Positions 1 through 5,501 of a stretch of 5,557 bases of DNA are shown here, piece by piece. Position 1 is the stretch's first letter. Each line of letters starts with the position of its first letter. The position numbers and the translations under genes were made by a program. The notes beneath the pieces are model-generated. The model was not told the origin of the DNA. It saw only the letters and a program-made list of their open reading frames with translations, and did not search any database. Source of the DNA: JACPXH01 sp964409225 (GTDB lineage: Bacteria > Patescibacteriota > Minisyncoccia > JACPXH01); contig CAYPCM010000037.1 of assembly GCA_964409225.1 (NCBI GenBank), positions 1-5,557 on the forward strand. The letters run 5' to 3'.

Positions 1-49
1 ACGAGATAAGCGTTCGTGACTGGAGTTCAGACGTGTGCTCTTCCGATCT
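1..49. other. Illumina P7/TruSeq adapter contamination
   Basis: Positions 16-49 are the standard Illumina TruSeq read-2/index primer sequence (begins GTGACTGGAG, ends CTTCCGATCT). Positions 1-7 (ACGAGAT) are the inner end of the P7 flow-cell sequence. Positions 8-15 (AAGCGTTC) sit exactly where the 8-base i7 index belongs. This is library artefact, not genome. It marks a contig end, and it supplies the false C-terminal residues IGRAHV and the stop codon of the dcd reading frame. IGRAHV is what the minus strand of this adapter encodes in that frame. Confidence 0.98.
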
Positions 50-563
50 GGGCTACGCGCCGGCCAACCACAAGTGGAATTGAATAGTTTTTGGAGTTAT
101 TGGTAACCTCCATGGTCCAGCGATTAAAGTAACCGACATCGCCCCAGCCTGCGTCTTTACAAACTTCAACAAAATTTCGGCCCATTGAAGAGCGAGCATA
201 CATTTTAGCCACCACCACTTTCCGACCGCCAATAAACTCCTGGGTGTGAGCGAGGATTGTCTCTCCCGGTCCAAGCAAAATAATTTTTTCTTCGGGTTTA
301 ATATTTTTAAAACTTAACCCTAGTCTTTCCTCAAGCACCTCAAGGGACTCAGCTTTATTGGGGCCAAGCCAAACTTTCCGGGTCGAATCTTCATCATAAA
401 GGTTGTGAACCGTAGCCCGGCCATTCGGATGAGATTCTTTCCAATAGTAATCACCCAGGGTAACGTCGTAACTAGTTGTCTGGAGATAGCGCTCGTCAAA
501 AGGATCGATGATAATATTCCCTTCTTCTAGGTGGCGACGAATCGCGTCTCGGGAAAGTAACAT
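50..563 (-). CDS. dcd: dCTP deaminase, 3' end missing (adapter-truncated)
   Basis: Deaminates dCTP to dUTP, the feeder reaction for dUMP and then dTMP; cytoplasmic, normally a homotrimer. About 171 genuine residues are present. The N-terminus (MLLSRDAIRRHLEEG...IIDPFD) and TSYDVTLG at about 30-37 match the Dcd/dUTPase fold. The active-site stretch ARSSMGR lies at about 123-129 and the catalytic Glu in WTMEVTN at about 152; E. coli Dcd uses Ser111, Arg115 and Glu138 in the same order. Residue 172 (Gln) is a hybrid codon with only one genomic base, and everything after it is adapter. Roughly the last 20 or so residues are therefore lost. ATG at 563 is preferred over an in-frame TTG at 584, because the upstream residues fall inside a promoter-like element and family members begin close to M-x-L-S. 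It lies 37 nt after thyX. Whether it is mono- or bifunctional (with dUTPase activity) cannot be told from this fragment. Confidence 0.9.
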
Positions 564-601
564 GCTAAGGAAAGTGTAAAACAAGGCATCGGAATTGTCA
601 T
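561..601 (-). promoter_or_regulatory. dcd promoter (copy 2 of duplicated element)
   Basis: Read on the minus strand: -35 ATGACA (601-596), 17-nt spacer, -10 TACACT (578-573), then TTCCTTAGC directly before the dcd ATG. The predicted transcription start (A at 566 or G at 565) leaves only 2-3 nt of leader, so the mRNA would be practically leaderless; no Shine-Dalgarno is visible. The -35 overlaps the thyX stop codon. The whole 41-bp block matches 2908-2948 at 34 of 41 positions, and the -35, -10, spacer length and downstream element are conserved. This supports a functional site. The promoter role itself is inferred. Confidence 0.6.
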
Positions 602-2226
602 TAACCCTTTAGCTTCGCTTCTTTCGCTCTCTGACGAGCTTCGGAGTCAGCCCGTGGCCAATCGTAGTCATTCTGGTCCACGAATCCGAACGCTTCGGCT
701 ACCCACGGATCGAGCTTCTCCATCTCGCGGTAGATCATCTGGCACACCCGCCGATAGCTTCGGTGACCCTGGGGTCCGGTTCGAAGTTCGAGCAAGTGCT
801 GAGCTTCCCGGTCATTAAGACCCATCCGGAATCGGGTCTTGGAACCGAGAAGCACCACATACTGGGCTATCTCTTGGCCGAGATCGGCCCGGATCGCTTC
901 GTAAAGCGGCGGCACCTCGTCCACCACCCGCTTGACCTTATCGACATAACCCGCCTCGACAATCTCTTCTGGTATCTCCGAGAACCCCAACCGAGTGGTG
1001 AAGGGCTGGCGTTCCTGGGTAACCATCCGGTGCCGATGCAGGTCGCGGTAGATACCGACATCAACCTGTAAATCAACTTCCCAGGGATAGCCGAACTCCA
1101 AGGCCCTACCAGCTCTATCCCGTCGATGACGCCGTTTGCCGATGTAGGTCTGGAAAATCCGGTGCTGTTCTTCTTCCGAGAGTCCGCCCACCACCCGGGC
1201 AAGCTGGCCAAAGGAATGCCGAGAGTATGGATAAAGCATGGCCGCCAACTGGCCGACTCTCGAAAATCCGCCGCGAGAGACCTCGACTGCCGGCGCCGGC
1301 TCGACCGATATACCCTGAAGAAGTTTATCGGCGAGCGCTTGCATCTGGTGTCTCGTACTTGCGAGGTATTCACTCCGCTCCGCTCGCTGAACATAGCGGG
1401 GAATCACCTTGTTCAGTTCGTCGTGCGCCTTCCGAGCTAACTCCTGAAGCTCGGGCAGATCACTCGAGTAAAGCCGCTGGAGCATGTGCTCCATTGTCCG
1501 GCCGTTCGCGTGCATGCCGACGTTCGTCTTTGTCGCGACCGGCAGGATGATCCGGAGCGTGTCACAGGTCTTCGCCCGGATATCCATATTGTAGGTTCGC
1601 TCGAAATCCTTGCGTTCGGCTTCGTCGCGGCAATCAGCATAACGTATCTTGCCCCGACCCTCGCGGATCTCATACTCGGCGAGCTCGAGCGGTTTCCGTC
1701 TCCGGAAGTATTCCTTCATCGGCTCGATAAGTCCAGCGTAGGTAGTGAAGGCTGTATCCATAACCTCTTCGAACCTTCGTGCATGACCCGAGGCCATAAT
1801 TGTTGGTTCGCGAAGGTAACGGTAGCGGCCTTGCCCATCCGGCTCACTGTACTCGAGTTCGTCGTACTCAACGTAGCGAGTCGACTGCTCGATGTAGGCG
1901 CCGAGCCGCAGGTCTTCGACCGCTTTTGTCGCCACGTTCGAGATACCCTCGAGTGAAAGCCAGGCGCTCTCAAGCTCCTGCACCGAATCATCGCCGAACA
2001 TGATCAAAATCCGAGCGATGAGGTTGTCGGCCCGAATCGGATCGAGTTGGCCATCTTGGATAAACTCCTTGAGCAAGGTCTCTCGAAAGCCACCCTTGGC
2101 TCGGCTGTAACGGGCGTAAATAGCTCCGATCATCCCCCCGACTTTCTGGGGATAAACCACGAAGACATTGCCCGTGGCATCAGAAACAAACTGCTCAAGT
2201 AATTCGATTTCCTCTTTGGTGAACAT
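601..2226 (-). CDS. thyX: FAD-dependent thymidylate synthase, long two-domain ThyX form
   Basis: Makes dTMP from dUMP using methylene-tetrahydrofolate as carbon donor and FAD/NADPH as reductant, replacing ThyA. At 541 residues it is about twice the usual 210-250. The sequence contains two ThyX-like halves. The N-terminal half has IEQSTRYV at 112-119 (the S-x-R-Y end of the ThyX motif) and LRIILP...NGRTMEHMLQRL at about 224-252. The C-terminal half has RHRMVTQERQ at 398-407 (the RHR start of the motif) and NDREAQHLLELR at about 471-482. The motif is thus split: the first half has DLR where RHR is expected, and the second has Pro408 where Ser is expected. Active sites in ThyX are built between subunits, so the halves may complement each other. 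Start: ATG at 2226 with GGAGAG six nt upstream, inside the last codons of tmk, 2 nt after the tmk stop. This means translational coupling. It is visibly GC-richer than dcd. Confidence 0.88.
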   Translation of the reverse strand: MFTKEEIELLEQFVSDATGNVFVVYPQKVGGMIGAIYARYSRAKGGFRETLLKEFIQDGQLDPIRADNLIARILIMFGDDSVQELESAWLSLEGISNVATKAVEDLRLGAYIEQSTRYVEYDELEYSEPDGQGRYRYLREPTIMASGHARRFEEVMDTAFTTYAGLIEPMKEYFRRRKPLELAEYEIREGRGKIRYADCRDEAERKDFERTYNMDIRAKTCDTLRIILPVATKTNVGMHANGRTMEHMLQRLYSSDLPELQELARKAHDELNKVIPRYVQRAERSEYLASTRHQMQALADKLLQGISVEPAPAVEVSRGGFSRVGQLAAMLYPYSRHSFGQLARVVGGLSEEEQHRIFQTYIGKRRHRRDRAGRALEFGYPWEVDLQVDVGIYRDLHRHRMVTQERQPFTTRLGFSEIPEEIVEAGYVDKVKRVVDEVPPLYEAIRADLGQEIAQYVVLLGSKTRFRMGLNDREAQHLLELRTGPQGHRSYRRVCQMIYREMEKLDPWVAEAFGFVDQNDYDWPRADSEARQRAKEAKLKG

Positions 2227-2228
2227 TT

Positions 2229-2873
2229 TTATCTCTCCAATTTCTCCCAGACCTGCCGGAGAATAACGTGGAGCGCCTCATCGAAGACGGCCTCTCGCGG
2301 TGCGGCCGCATCGATAACCACGATCTTGCCAAGCTTAAGCTCTTCTTGCCGGCGAGCGAGTTCGAGGTAGTTCGCTCGGATCTTCATAAGAAGTTCGGAC
2401 TTAGCAAAATGGTCGAAGTGACGGCCATCGCGCAGGATCCTATCAAGCCCAAGCTCTGGATCGAGATCAAGCAGGAGAGTAAGATCTGGGGTGACCATCT
2501 CCTCCCCGATTACTTCTCTGTGGAGATTAAGATACTCTTCTACCGGTTTCTCAAGCATACCGTAGGCAAGCGTTGAGAGCCAATAACGCACGGTGATGGT
2601 AGGCTTCCCAGCCGCTAAGGCTGGCCGGATGACCGCTTCGAGATGTTCCCGCCTGTCTTCAACGAAAAGCCGCTGGAACTCGAAGTTCGTTTTTGGTGCC
2701 GACACCTCATGGTCTAGAATCTGACGAATTAGCCGACCAGTTTGACCGCCACTCGGTTCTCCTGTTAGAAGAACCTCTCTCGGCGTTCCTTGGAAAAAAT
2801 CCCTAAGGTATCCCCCAAGGGTGTCCTTTCCAGCACCGTCAATTCCCTCGATCGCGCTAAAGAAACCATCCAT
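2229..2873 (-). CDS. tmk: Thymidylate kinase (dTMP kinase)
   Basis: Phosphorylates dTMP to dTDP with ATP, the step directly after ThyX. 214 residues, normal for the family. The P-loop is EGIDGAGKDT at 9-18. GEPSGG at 38-43 matches the conserved substrate-side GEP/TREP loop. RYWLSTLAYG at 96-105 corresponds to the DRx segment, but the residue before Arg is Val95 (codon GTG) where Asp is normal. A LID-like region RILRDGRHFDHFAKSE is followed by a KIRANYLEL helix at about 179-187, as in TMPK. ATG at 2873 is chosen because it places the P-loop at the usual distance from the N-terminus and has GAGAAG six nt upstream. An in-frame ATG at 2948 would begin on the -35 element. First gene of the cluster; its stop is 2 nt before thyX. 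Confidence 0.9.
   Translation of the reverse strand: MDGFFSAIEGIDGAGKDTLGGYLRDFFQGTPREVLLTGEPSGGQTGRLIRQILDHEVSAPKTNFEFQRLFVEDRREHLEAVIRPALAAGKPTITVRYWLSTLAYGMLEKPVEEYLNLHREVIGEEMVTPDLTLLLDLDPELGLDRILRDGRHFDHFAKSELLMKIRANYLELARRQEELKLGKIVVIDAAAPREAVFDEALHVILRQVWEKLER
2233..2238 (-). promoter_or_regulatory. thyX ribosome binding site inside tmk end
   Basis: On the minus strand GGAGAG lies six nt before the thyX ATG and encodes the final Glu-Arg codons of tmk. It fixes the thyX start and implies that the same ribosomes or transcript serve both genes. Confidence 0.7.
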
Positions 2874-2910
2874 AGCTATCTTCTCTATCGTAGGAATAAT
2901 TAGCCTGCAT
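2857..2910 (-). CDS. Candidate 17-residue upstream ORF overlapping tmk
   Basis: From the ATG that sits where the dcd start sits in the duplicated promoter block, a frame reads MQANYSYDREDSYGWFL and stops with TAG at 2859-2857. It overlaps the first codons of tmk (start 2873) in another frame. If transcription starts near 2913, this ATG would be read as a leaderless start, and its translation could help or hinder initiation at tmk. There is no Shine-Dalgarno and no homology evidence. The peptide is Tyr/Asp-rich. It may be only a chance frame left after promoter duplication. Confidence 0.3.
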   Translation of the reverse strand: MQANYSYDREDSYGWFL

Positions 2911-2948
2911 GCTAAAGAAAGTGTAAAACAAGCCTCTAGAAATGTCAT
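2908..2948 (-). promoter_or_regulatory. tmk-thyX promoter (copy 1 of duplicated element)
   Basis: On the minus strand: -35 ATGACA (2948-2943), 17-nt spacer, -10 TACACT (2925-2920), then TTCTTTAGC and an ATG. Predicted start of transcription is near 2913, giving a leader of about 40 nt to the tmk ATG at 2873. Same architecture and 34/41 identity with the block before dcd (561-601); the stretch from CTTGTTTTACACT to TTAGCATG has a single mismatch. The repeat argues for co-regulation of tmk-thyX and dcd. Confidence 0.65.
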
Positions 2949-3061
2949 CCAAGTATTTATTGAACAAGCTGGGGAAATTGACGCGAACCATATAATATGG
3001 CATCGTTCATTTAGAAACTTGAAAGCTGAAAAACGGAAAGAGAAAGCGAGGGGGGGTAATT
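2949..3061. promoter_or_regulatory. Divergent intergenic region with palindrome over TATAAT
   Basis: About 110 nt separate the tmk promoter from the plus-strand whiB-like gene. A perfect dyad CCATAT-A-ATATGG lies at 2988-3000 and contains TATAAT at 2991-2996, a possible plus-strand -10 for whiB. No convincing -35 is found: TTGAAC is 25 nt away and TTGACG only 7 nt away. The dyad is a plausible operator. A purine-rich stretch with a run of seven G (3050-3056) precedes the GTG at 3062 and could serve as a ribosome binding site. No terminator or RNA gene is seen. Confidence 0.35.
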
Positions 3062-3442
3062 GTGAGAAGAAACTCTCGAGCTAAATACCTGCCGGTGGCT
3101 GGCGATCCTTCGGCGACATGGTCCGAGAAAGCACTCTGCGCCAGACACGCGGGTTGCCGACATCGATGCTCGACTGGTGCCGAGTTCGGGAATTGCCATG
3201 AACTAGGCCTCGAGTTGTGGCACTGGCCTCAGGCAACGGCGAGCACGGTCGAGGCTAACTCACGAGCGGCCTGGGCGAAGTAGATCTGTAATATCTGTCC
3301 TGTTCGAGTCGAATGCCTCGAGTGGGCCCTCGCGATCAAGGAGCGATACGGCATCTGGGGTGCCTTGAAGCCAGACGAACGCAGCCGTCTCCAGAAAAAG
3401 CGCCAGCTCGCCGAGCAAAGAGAGGAAGGAGGTGAACAATGA
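3062..3442 (+). pseudogene. WhiB-type Fe-S regulator gene with an in-frame amber codon
   Basis: WhiB proteins bind a [4Fe-4S] cluster through four Cys and act as redox-sensitive transcription partners. One continuous frame of 126 codons runs from GTG 3062 to TGA 3440-3442, broken only by TAG at 3281-3283 (codon 74). Visible parts are Cys45 followed by ELWHWP (the C...DPELFFP element), ICNICPVRVEC at 75-85 giving CxxC-x5-C, and the WhiB turn GIWGALKPDER at about 97-107. A basic C-terminus with RLQKKRQ follows. The N-terminus is long and has extra Cys at 26, 32 and 36 (WSEKALC also resembles a WhiB start). The TAG separates the first Cys from the other three, and no start codon follows it, so a truncated product would lack the cluster. 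One C-to-T change from CAG would explain it. The end overlaps the next gene by ATGA, which supports the frame. It could be a decayed gene, a read error, or a readthrough case. Confidence 0.7.
3426..3435 (+). promoter_or_regulatory. Very strong Shine-Dalgarno for the 79-aa gene
   Basis: AAGGAGGTGA is complementary to the 16S rRNA tail over its full length. GGAGG ends six nt before the ATG at 3439. It lies inside the last whiB codons and is much stronger than any other ribosome binding site in the window. Confidence 0.85.
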
Positions 3443-3678
3443 ATATATCACAAAGGAGGTCGCTCTACGGTCTGGCGACCATCGCCGTGATCGCTGTGTT
3501 GGTCGCTACGACCCTAGCAACGGTTGGCCTCCTGGTTACGATGGGCGCCGATCCCAGTGTGGATCGAGGCTTATTGACTTGGCTTGTCATCGGGGTCCTC
3601 GGGGTCGGATACGTCATCATACTCGCTATCATGCTCGCTCTCGTATTGATCCAGAAGAGAAAAATACGAGGGGAGTGA
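3439..3678 (+). CDS. Small two-TM membrane protein of unknown function
   Basis: 79 residues with two hydrophobic segments at about 10-35 and 45-71, joined by a short polar loop (GADPSVDRG). It has a basic N-terminus (SQRRS) and a basic tail (IQKRKIRGE), so by the positive-inside rule both ends are probably cytoplasmic. No family is recognised. ATG at 3439 overlaps the whiB stop as ATGA and has a near-perfect Shine-Dalgarno, so it is probably co-transcribed with and translationally coupled to whiB. A second AAAGGAGGT occurs within codons 5-7 (tandem AGG AGG Arg codons). TGA stop, followed by a hairpin terminator. Composition resembles whiB rather than the genes to the right. Confidence 0.8.
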   Translation: MNISQRRSLYGLATIAVIAVLVATTLATVGLLVTMGADPSVDRGLLTWLVIGVLGVGYVIILAIMLALVLIQKRKIRGE

Positions 3679-3705
3679 AGAGAAACACCTTCGCGCCGAC
3701 CGCGC

Positions 3706-3755
3706 CAGGAAAGCTCGCGCTTTTCTGCCCGCGACGGCGCTTTCCTGTTTCTATT
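3706..3755 (+). terminator. Probable intrinsic terminator after whiB-79aa pair
   Basis: CAGGAAAGC (3706-3714) pairs with GCTTTCCTG (3739-3747), and inside it TCGCG (3715-3719) pairs with CGCGA (3730-3734). This gives 14 bp with a 10-nt loop and a 4-nt bulge. TTTCTATT follows, a modest T-rich tail on the plus strand. The minus-strand exit has no T tract, so it mainly serves the plus-strand genes, though it sits at the convergent end of the right-hand operon. Confidence 0.65.
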
Positions 3756-4317
3756 GGGCCGCTAGGTAGCCGATACCAACAATAATCCAGATGCCGATGC
3801 TGTTTAGTAAAAAGGAGAATGGTGCCAATTTTTTAAGCGGCAACTTGTAATAAGCAAAAACAGCAATGCCAATCTCGTCTGGAAAAGGCGAAAGAATAAG
3901 TAGGCCGGCCGTAAAGAGACTAACAAAATGAAAAATTTTTGTCTGAAAAAGTCCGACTAGAAAAGCGTGTCTCCAGGGATGATCATGATGCCGATGATTT
4001 TGCCAGATTTCCTCTAATTCTTTGAAAATCCCGCCTTTGAAAAAACTGAAAATCAGAAGGTCGCCTACCACTGCTCCGAGCCCGCCCCAAAGAGCAACTG
4101 CCACTGGATTATAAAACTCACCTAGATAGAAAAAACTAACCGTGGCCATGGGCGCGGTAAAAGTAAACGGCATAATGGCGCCAGCGATAAAAGCGCCGAG
4201 GTATCCCAGTTCGCCAAGCCCGCTGAAAAACTCTTTAAAAACTCCGAGCCAAACTAAAATGATGGAGACCAAGATGGAGAGCCCGAAAAAAGTTAGGCTA
4301 GGATATTTTAGTTTCAT
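3751..4317 (-). CDS. VTT/DedA-like integral membrane protein
   Basis: 188 residues, mostly hydrophobic, with about five membrane segments near 7-27, 37-57, 68-93, 125-142 and 167-187. The pattern GGLGAVVGDLLIFSFFKGG at 78-96 resembles the G...GD..xY..G region of DedA/SNARE-associated (VTT) proteins, which act in membrane lipid scrambling or transport. The protein is short for full DedA, and the assignment is by pattern only. A cytoplasmic-type loop at 108-117 is His-rich (HRHHDHPWRH), which could bind metal. The ATG at 4317 overlaps the TGA of the upstream 102-aa gene (ATGA), so it is coupled. It ends in TAG, which shows that TAG is used as an ordinary stop in this genome. Confidence 0.7.
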   Translation of the reverse strand: MKLKYPSLTFFGLSILVSIILVWLGVFKEFFSGLGELGYLGAFIAGAIMPFTFTAPMATVSFFYLGEFYNPVAVALWGGLGAVVGDLLIFSFFKGGIFKELEEIWQNHRHHDHPWRHAFLVGLFQTKIFHFVSLFTAGLLILSPFPDEIGIAVFAYYKLPLKKLAPFSFLLNSIGIWIIVGIGYLAAQ

Positions 4318-4622
4318 CTATTTATCAAATTCACCAAAAGTAGAACAACTATCATCAAAGCTAGCCAGCCAACAGTATAAAGAAAAAGTTTAACTGCCTC
4401 AGCTTTCTCGCCGTTTAAAAACATTAAAATCGGTTTGCCCAAAATGAGCCCGCCGGTAATAACGACTGAGAGGATGAAAAGCATTAAGAAGCTGACTGGT
4501 GCTAAGAAATTTTCATCTGGCCCAAACAGCCTTTCCGCGTTTTGCATTAGGCCCACCACGCCGAATACATACACCACTGTTCCCAGAGCGTTAAGAAAAC
4601 TTCGCCTTATCGGCGTATTCAT
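4314..4622 (-). CDS. Small three-TM membrane protein, probably CPR-specific family
   Basis: 102 residues with three hydrophobic segments at about 11-27, 40-61 and 79-100. A short polar loop carries RLFGPDENF, and a hydrophilic turn GKPILMFLNGEKAEAVK joins segments 2 and 3. The pattern (NTPIRRSFLNALG at the start, FLAPVSFLMLFILS, then GKP..M.LNG.K.EA.KLF) resembles an uncharacterised small membrane protein I associate with Parcubacteria-type genomes; this is memory, not a search. Function unknown. It lies 9 nt after the DUF5667 gene stop, has a weak AAGG close to the ATG, and overlaps the next gene by ATGA. All three genes therefore form one operon for envelope-located products. Confidence 0.75.
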   Translation of the reverse strand: MNTPIRRSFLNALGTVVYVFGVVGLMQNAERLFGPDENFLAPVSFLMLFILSVVITGGLILGKPILMFLNGEKAEAVKLFLYTVGWLALMIVVLLLVNLINR

Positions 4623-4631
4623 ACGCCTTAA

Positions 4632-5501
4632 TTAGTTACCGGACGAACCGCCGCTGCCGCTGTTGTCGGTATCGTCTTCACCCTCATCAGCATCATCATC
4701 CAGATCATCACCAGTTTCGTCTTCTTCATCAGTATCTTCATCTTCATCGTCGGCCTCCTCATCCTCTTCGTCCGAATCGCCGTCATCCATATCGTCGTCT
4801 TCCAGCTCATCGCTGTCCGCATCCTCCTCATCATCTATGTCCTCGTCTTCGTCCACATCCTCTTCCTCGTCTTCGGCCTCATCCTCGGTCTCATCATCTA
4901 TCTCTTCGTCGACATCTTCATCTTCTTCTATCTCGATTTCTACTTCTGGGACGTTCTCTCCGGCGCTACCTTCGCCCCTGTTGTCTCCCTTAATCTTGAC
5001 CTTGGCGCTTCCATCCTCGTCAACCTCATACTCTATCTCCACTCCGCCGGATCGAATCTTGATTTTAGCTTCGTCGTCATTGACCCCTATCTCAAACTCT
5101 GAATGCCTGTCTGCGGGAAGGGCCATTAAAACTGCGAGTAATTCGTCGAGTACTCCCTCTAGCTCTTCGCTCCCCGAAAGCCCCCCTACAAGACTTAGGG
5201 CGAGGCCCAATCCTTCATCAATATTTTTCGCCGCTCCGTCTGACACCTCAATATCCTCATCGCCATCAGTATCGACCTTCTTTTCTTCTGCTAAAATCTT
5301 CTCGACTTCTTCCACGCGCTCTTTAGCAAACTTAACCCGCAGCTCCGCCTCCTTCTCATCTGATGCCACGGATAAACGAAACCTCTCAACCGCTCGATCT
5401 ACGGGGAATAAAATATCGCCAGGGGCGGCATTATCAGACACCGCAAGCGTTGCTCCTCCGCCAAGAAGCAGAACCGCAATTATTATCCCTATTATTGGCA
5501 T
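4632..5501 (-). CDS. DUF5667-like membrane-anchored protein with a long Asp/Glu tail
   Basis: 289 residues. An N-terminal signal/anchor at 1-22 (IIGIIIAVLLLGGGATLAV) is followed by NAAPGDILFPVDRAVERFRL at 24-43, the recognisable DUF5667 pattern (PGD-x-L-(Y/F)PV-(K/D)RA). A charged helical stretch runs at 48-76 and a predicted helical/linker part at 85-130. A short alternating hydrophilic/hydrophobic region at 134-172 looks beta-rich (FEIGV, KIKIRSGGVEIEYEV, AKVKIKG). Residues 185-279 are nearly all Asp and Glu, and the protein ends in a Gly/Ser tail. The bulk is probably outside the membrane. The acidic part could bind cations or electrostatically space the surface, but this is speculation. 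First gene of the right-hand operon. A TAA stop lies directly upstream in frame, so ATG 5501 is the first available ATG; no Shine-Dalgarno is seen. Confidence 0.8.
   Translation of the reverse strand: MPIIGIIIAVLLLGGGATLAVSDNAAPGDILFPVDRAVERFRLSVASDEKEAELRVKFAKERVEEVEKILAEEKKVDTDGDEDIEVSDGAAKNIDEGLGLALSLVGGLSGSEELEGVLDELLAVLMALPADRHSEFEIGVNDDEAKIKIRSGGVEIEYEVDEDGSAKVKIKGDNRGEGSAGENVPEVEIEIEEDEDVDEEIDDETEDEAEDEEEDVDEDEDIDDEEDADSDELEDDDMDDGDSDEEDEEADDEDEDTDEEDETGDDLDDDADEGEDDTDNSGSGGSSGN
4663..4949 (-). repeat. Low-complexity GAD/GAR codon tract (poly Asp/Glu)
   Basis: Degenerate runs of TCATC/TCTTC on the plus strand encode the acidic tail of the DUF5667-like protein on the minus strand. The frame stays open on the plus strand as poly-Ser, which is a shadow only. 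Such tracts tend to vary in length and to assemble poorly. Confidence 0.85.

Noticed and set aside
564..584. TTG start at 584 for dcd
   Set aside because: The extra residues FYTFLS are encoded by the -10 and downstream promoter element, which is also present without this role before tmk; Dcd proteins start near M-x-L-S.
763..2003. Several plus- and minus-strand open frames inside thyX
   Set aside because: They overlap a strongly supported ThyX frame, arise from its high GC content, and show no recognisable motifs or ribosome binding sites.
2911..2925. lac-like -35 TTTACA with a later -10
   Set aside because: No conserved -10 follows at 16-18 nt in both copies, whereas ATGACA-N17-TACACT is present in both.
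2874..2948. ATG at 2948 as the tmk start
   Set aside because: It lies on the -35 ATGACA and would add 25 residues before a P-loop that already has normal spacing from ATG 2873.
3062..3283. Separate 73-residue Cys-rich protein ending at TAG
   Set aside because: The same frame continues directly into the WhiB CxxC region and ends in an ATGA overlap, so an interrupted WhiB explains it better.
3299..3320. tRNA T-arm-like GTTCGAGTC
   Set aside because: No acceptor or anticodon stems can be formed around it, and it lies in the conserved WhiB coding segment (PVRVEC).
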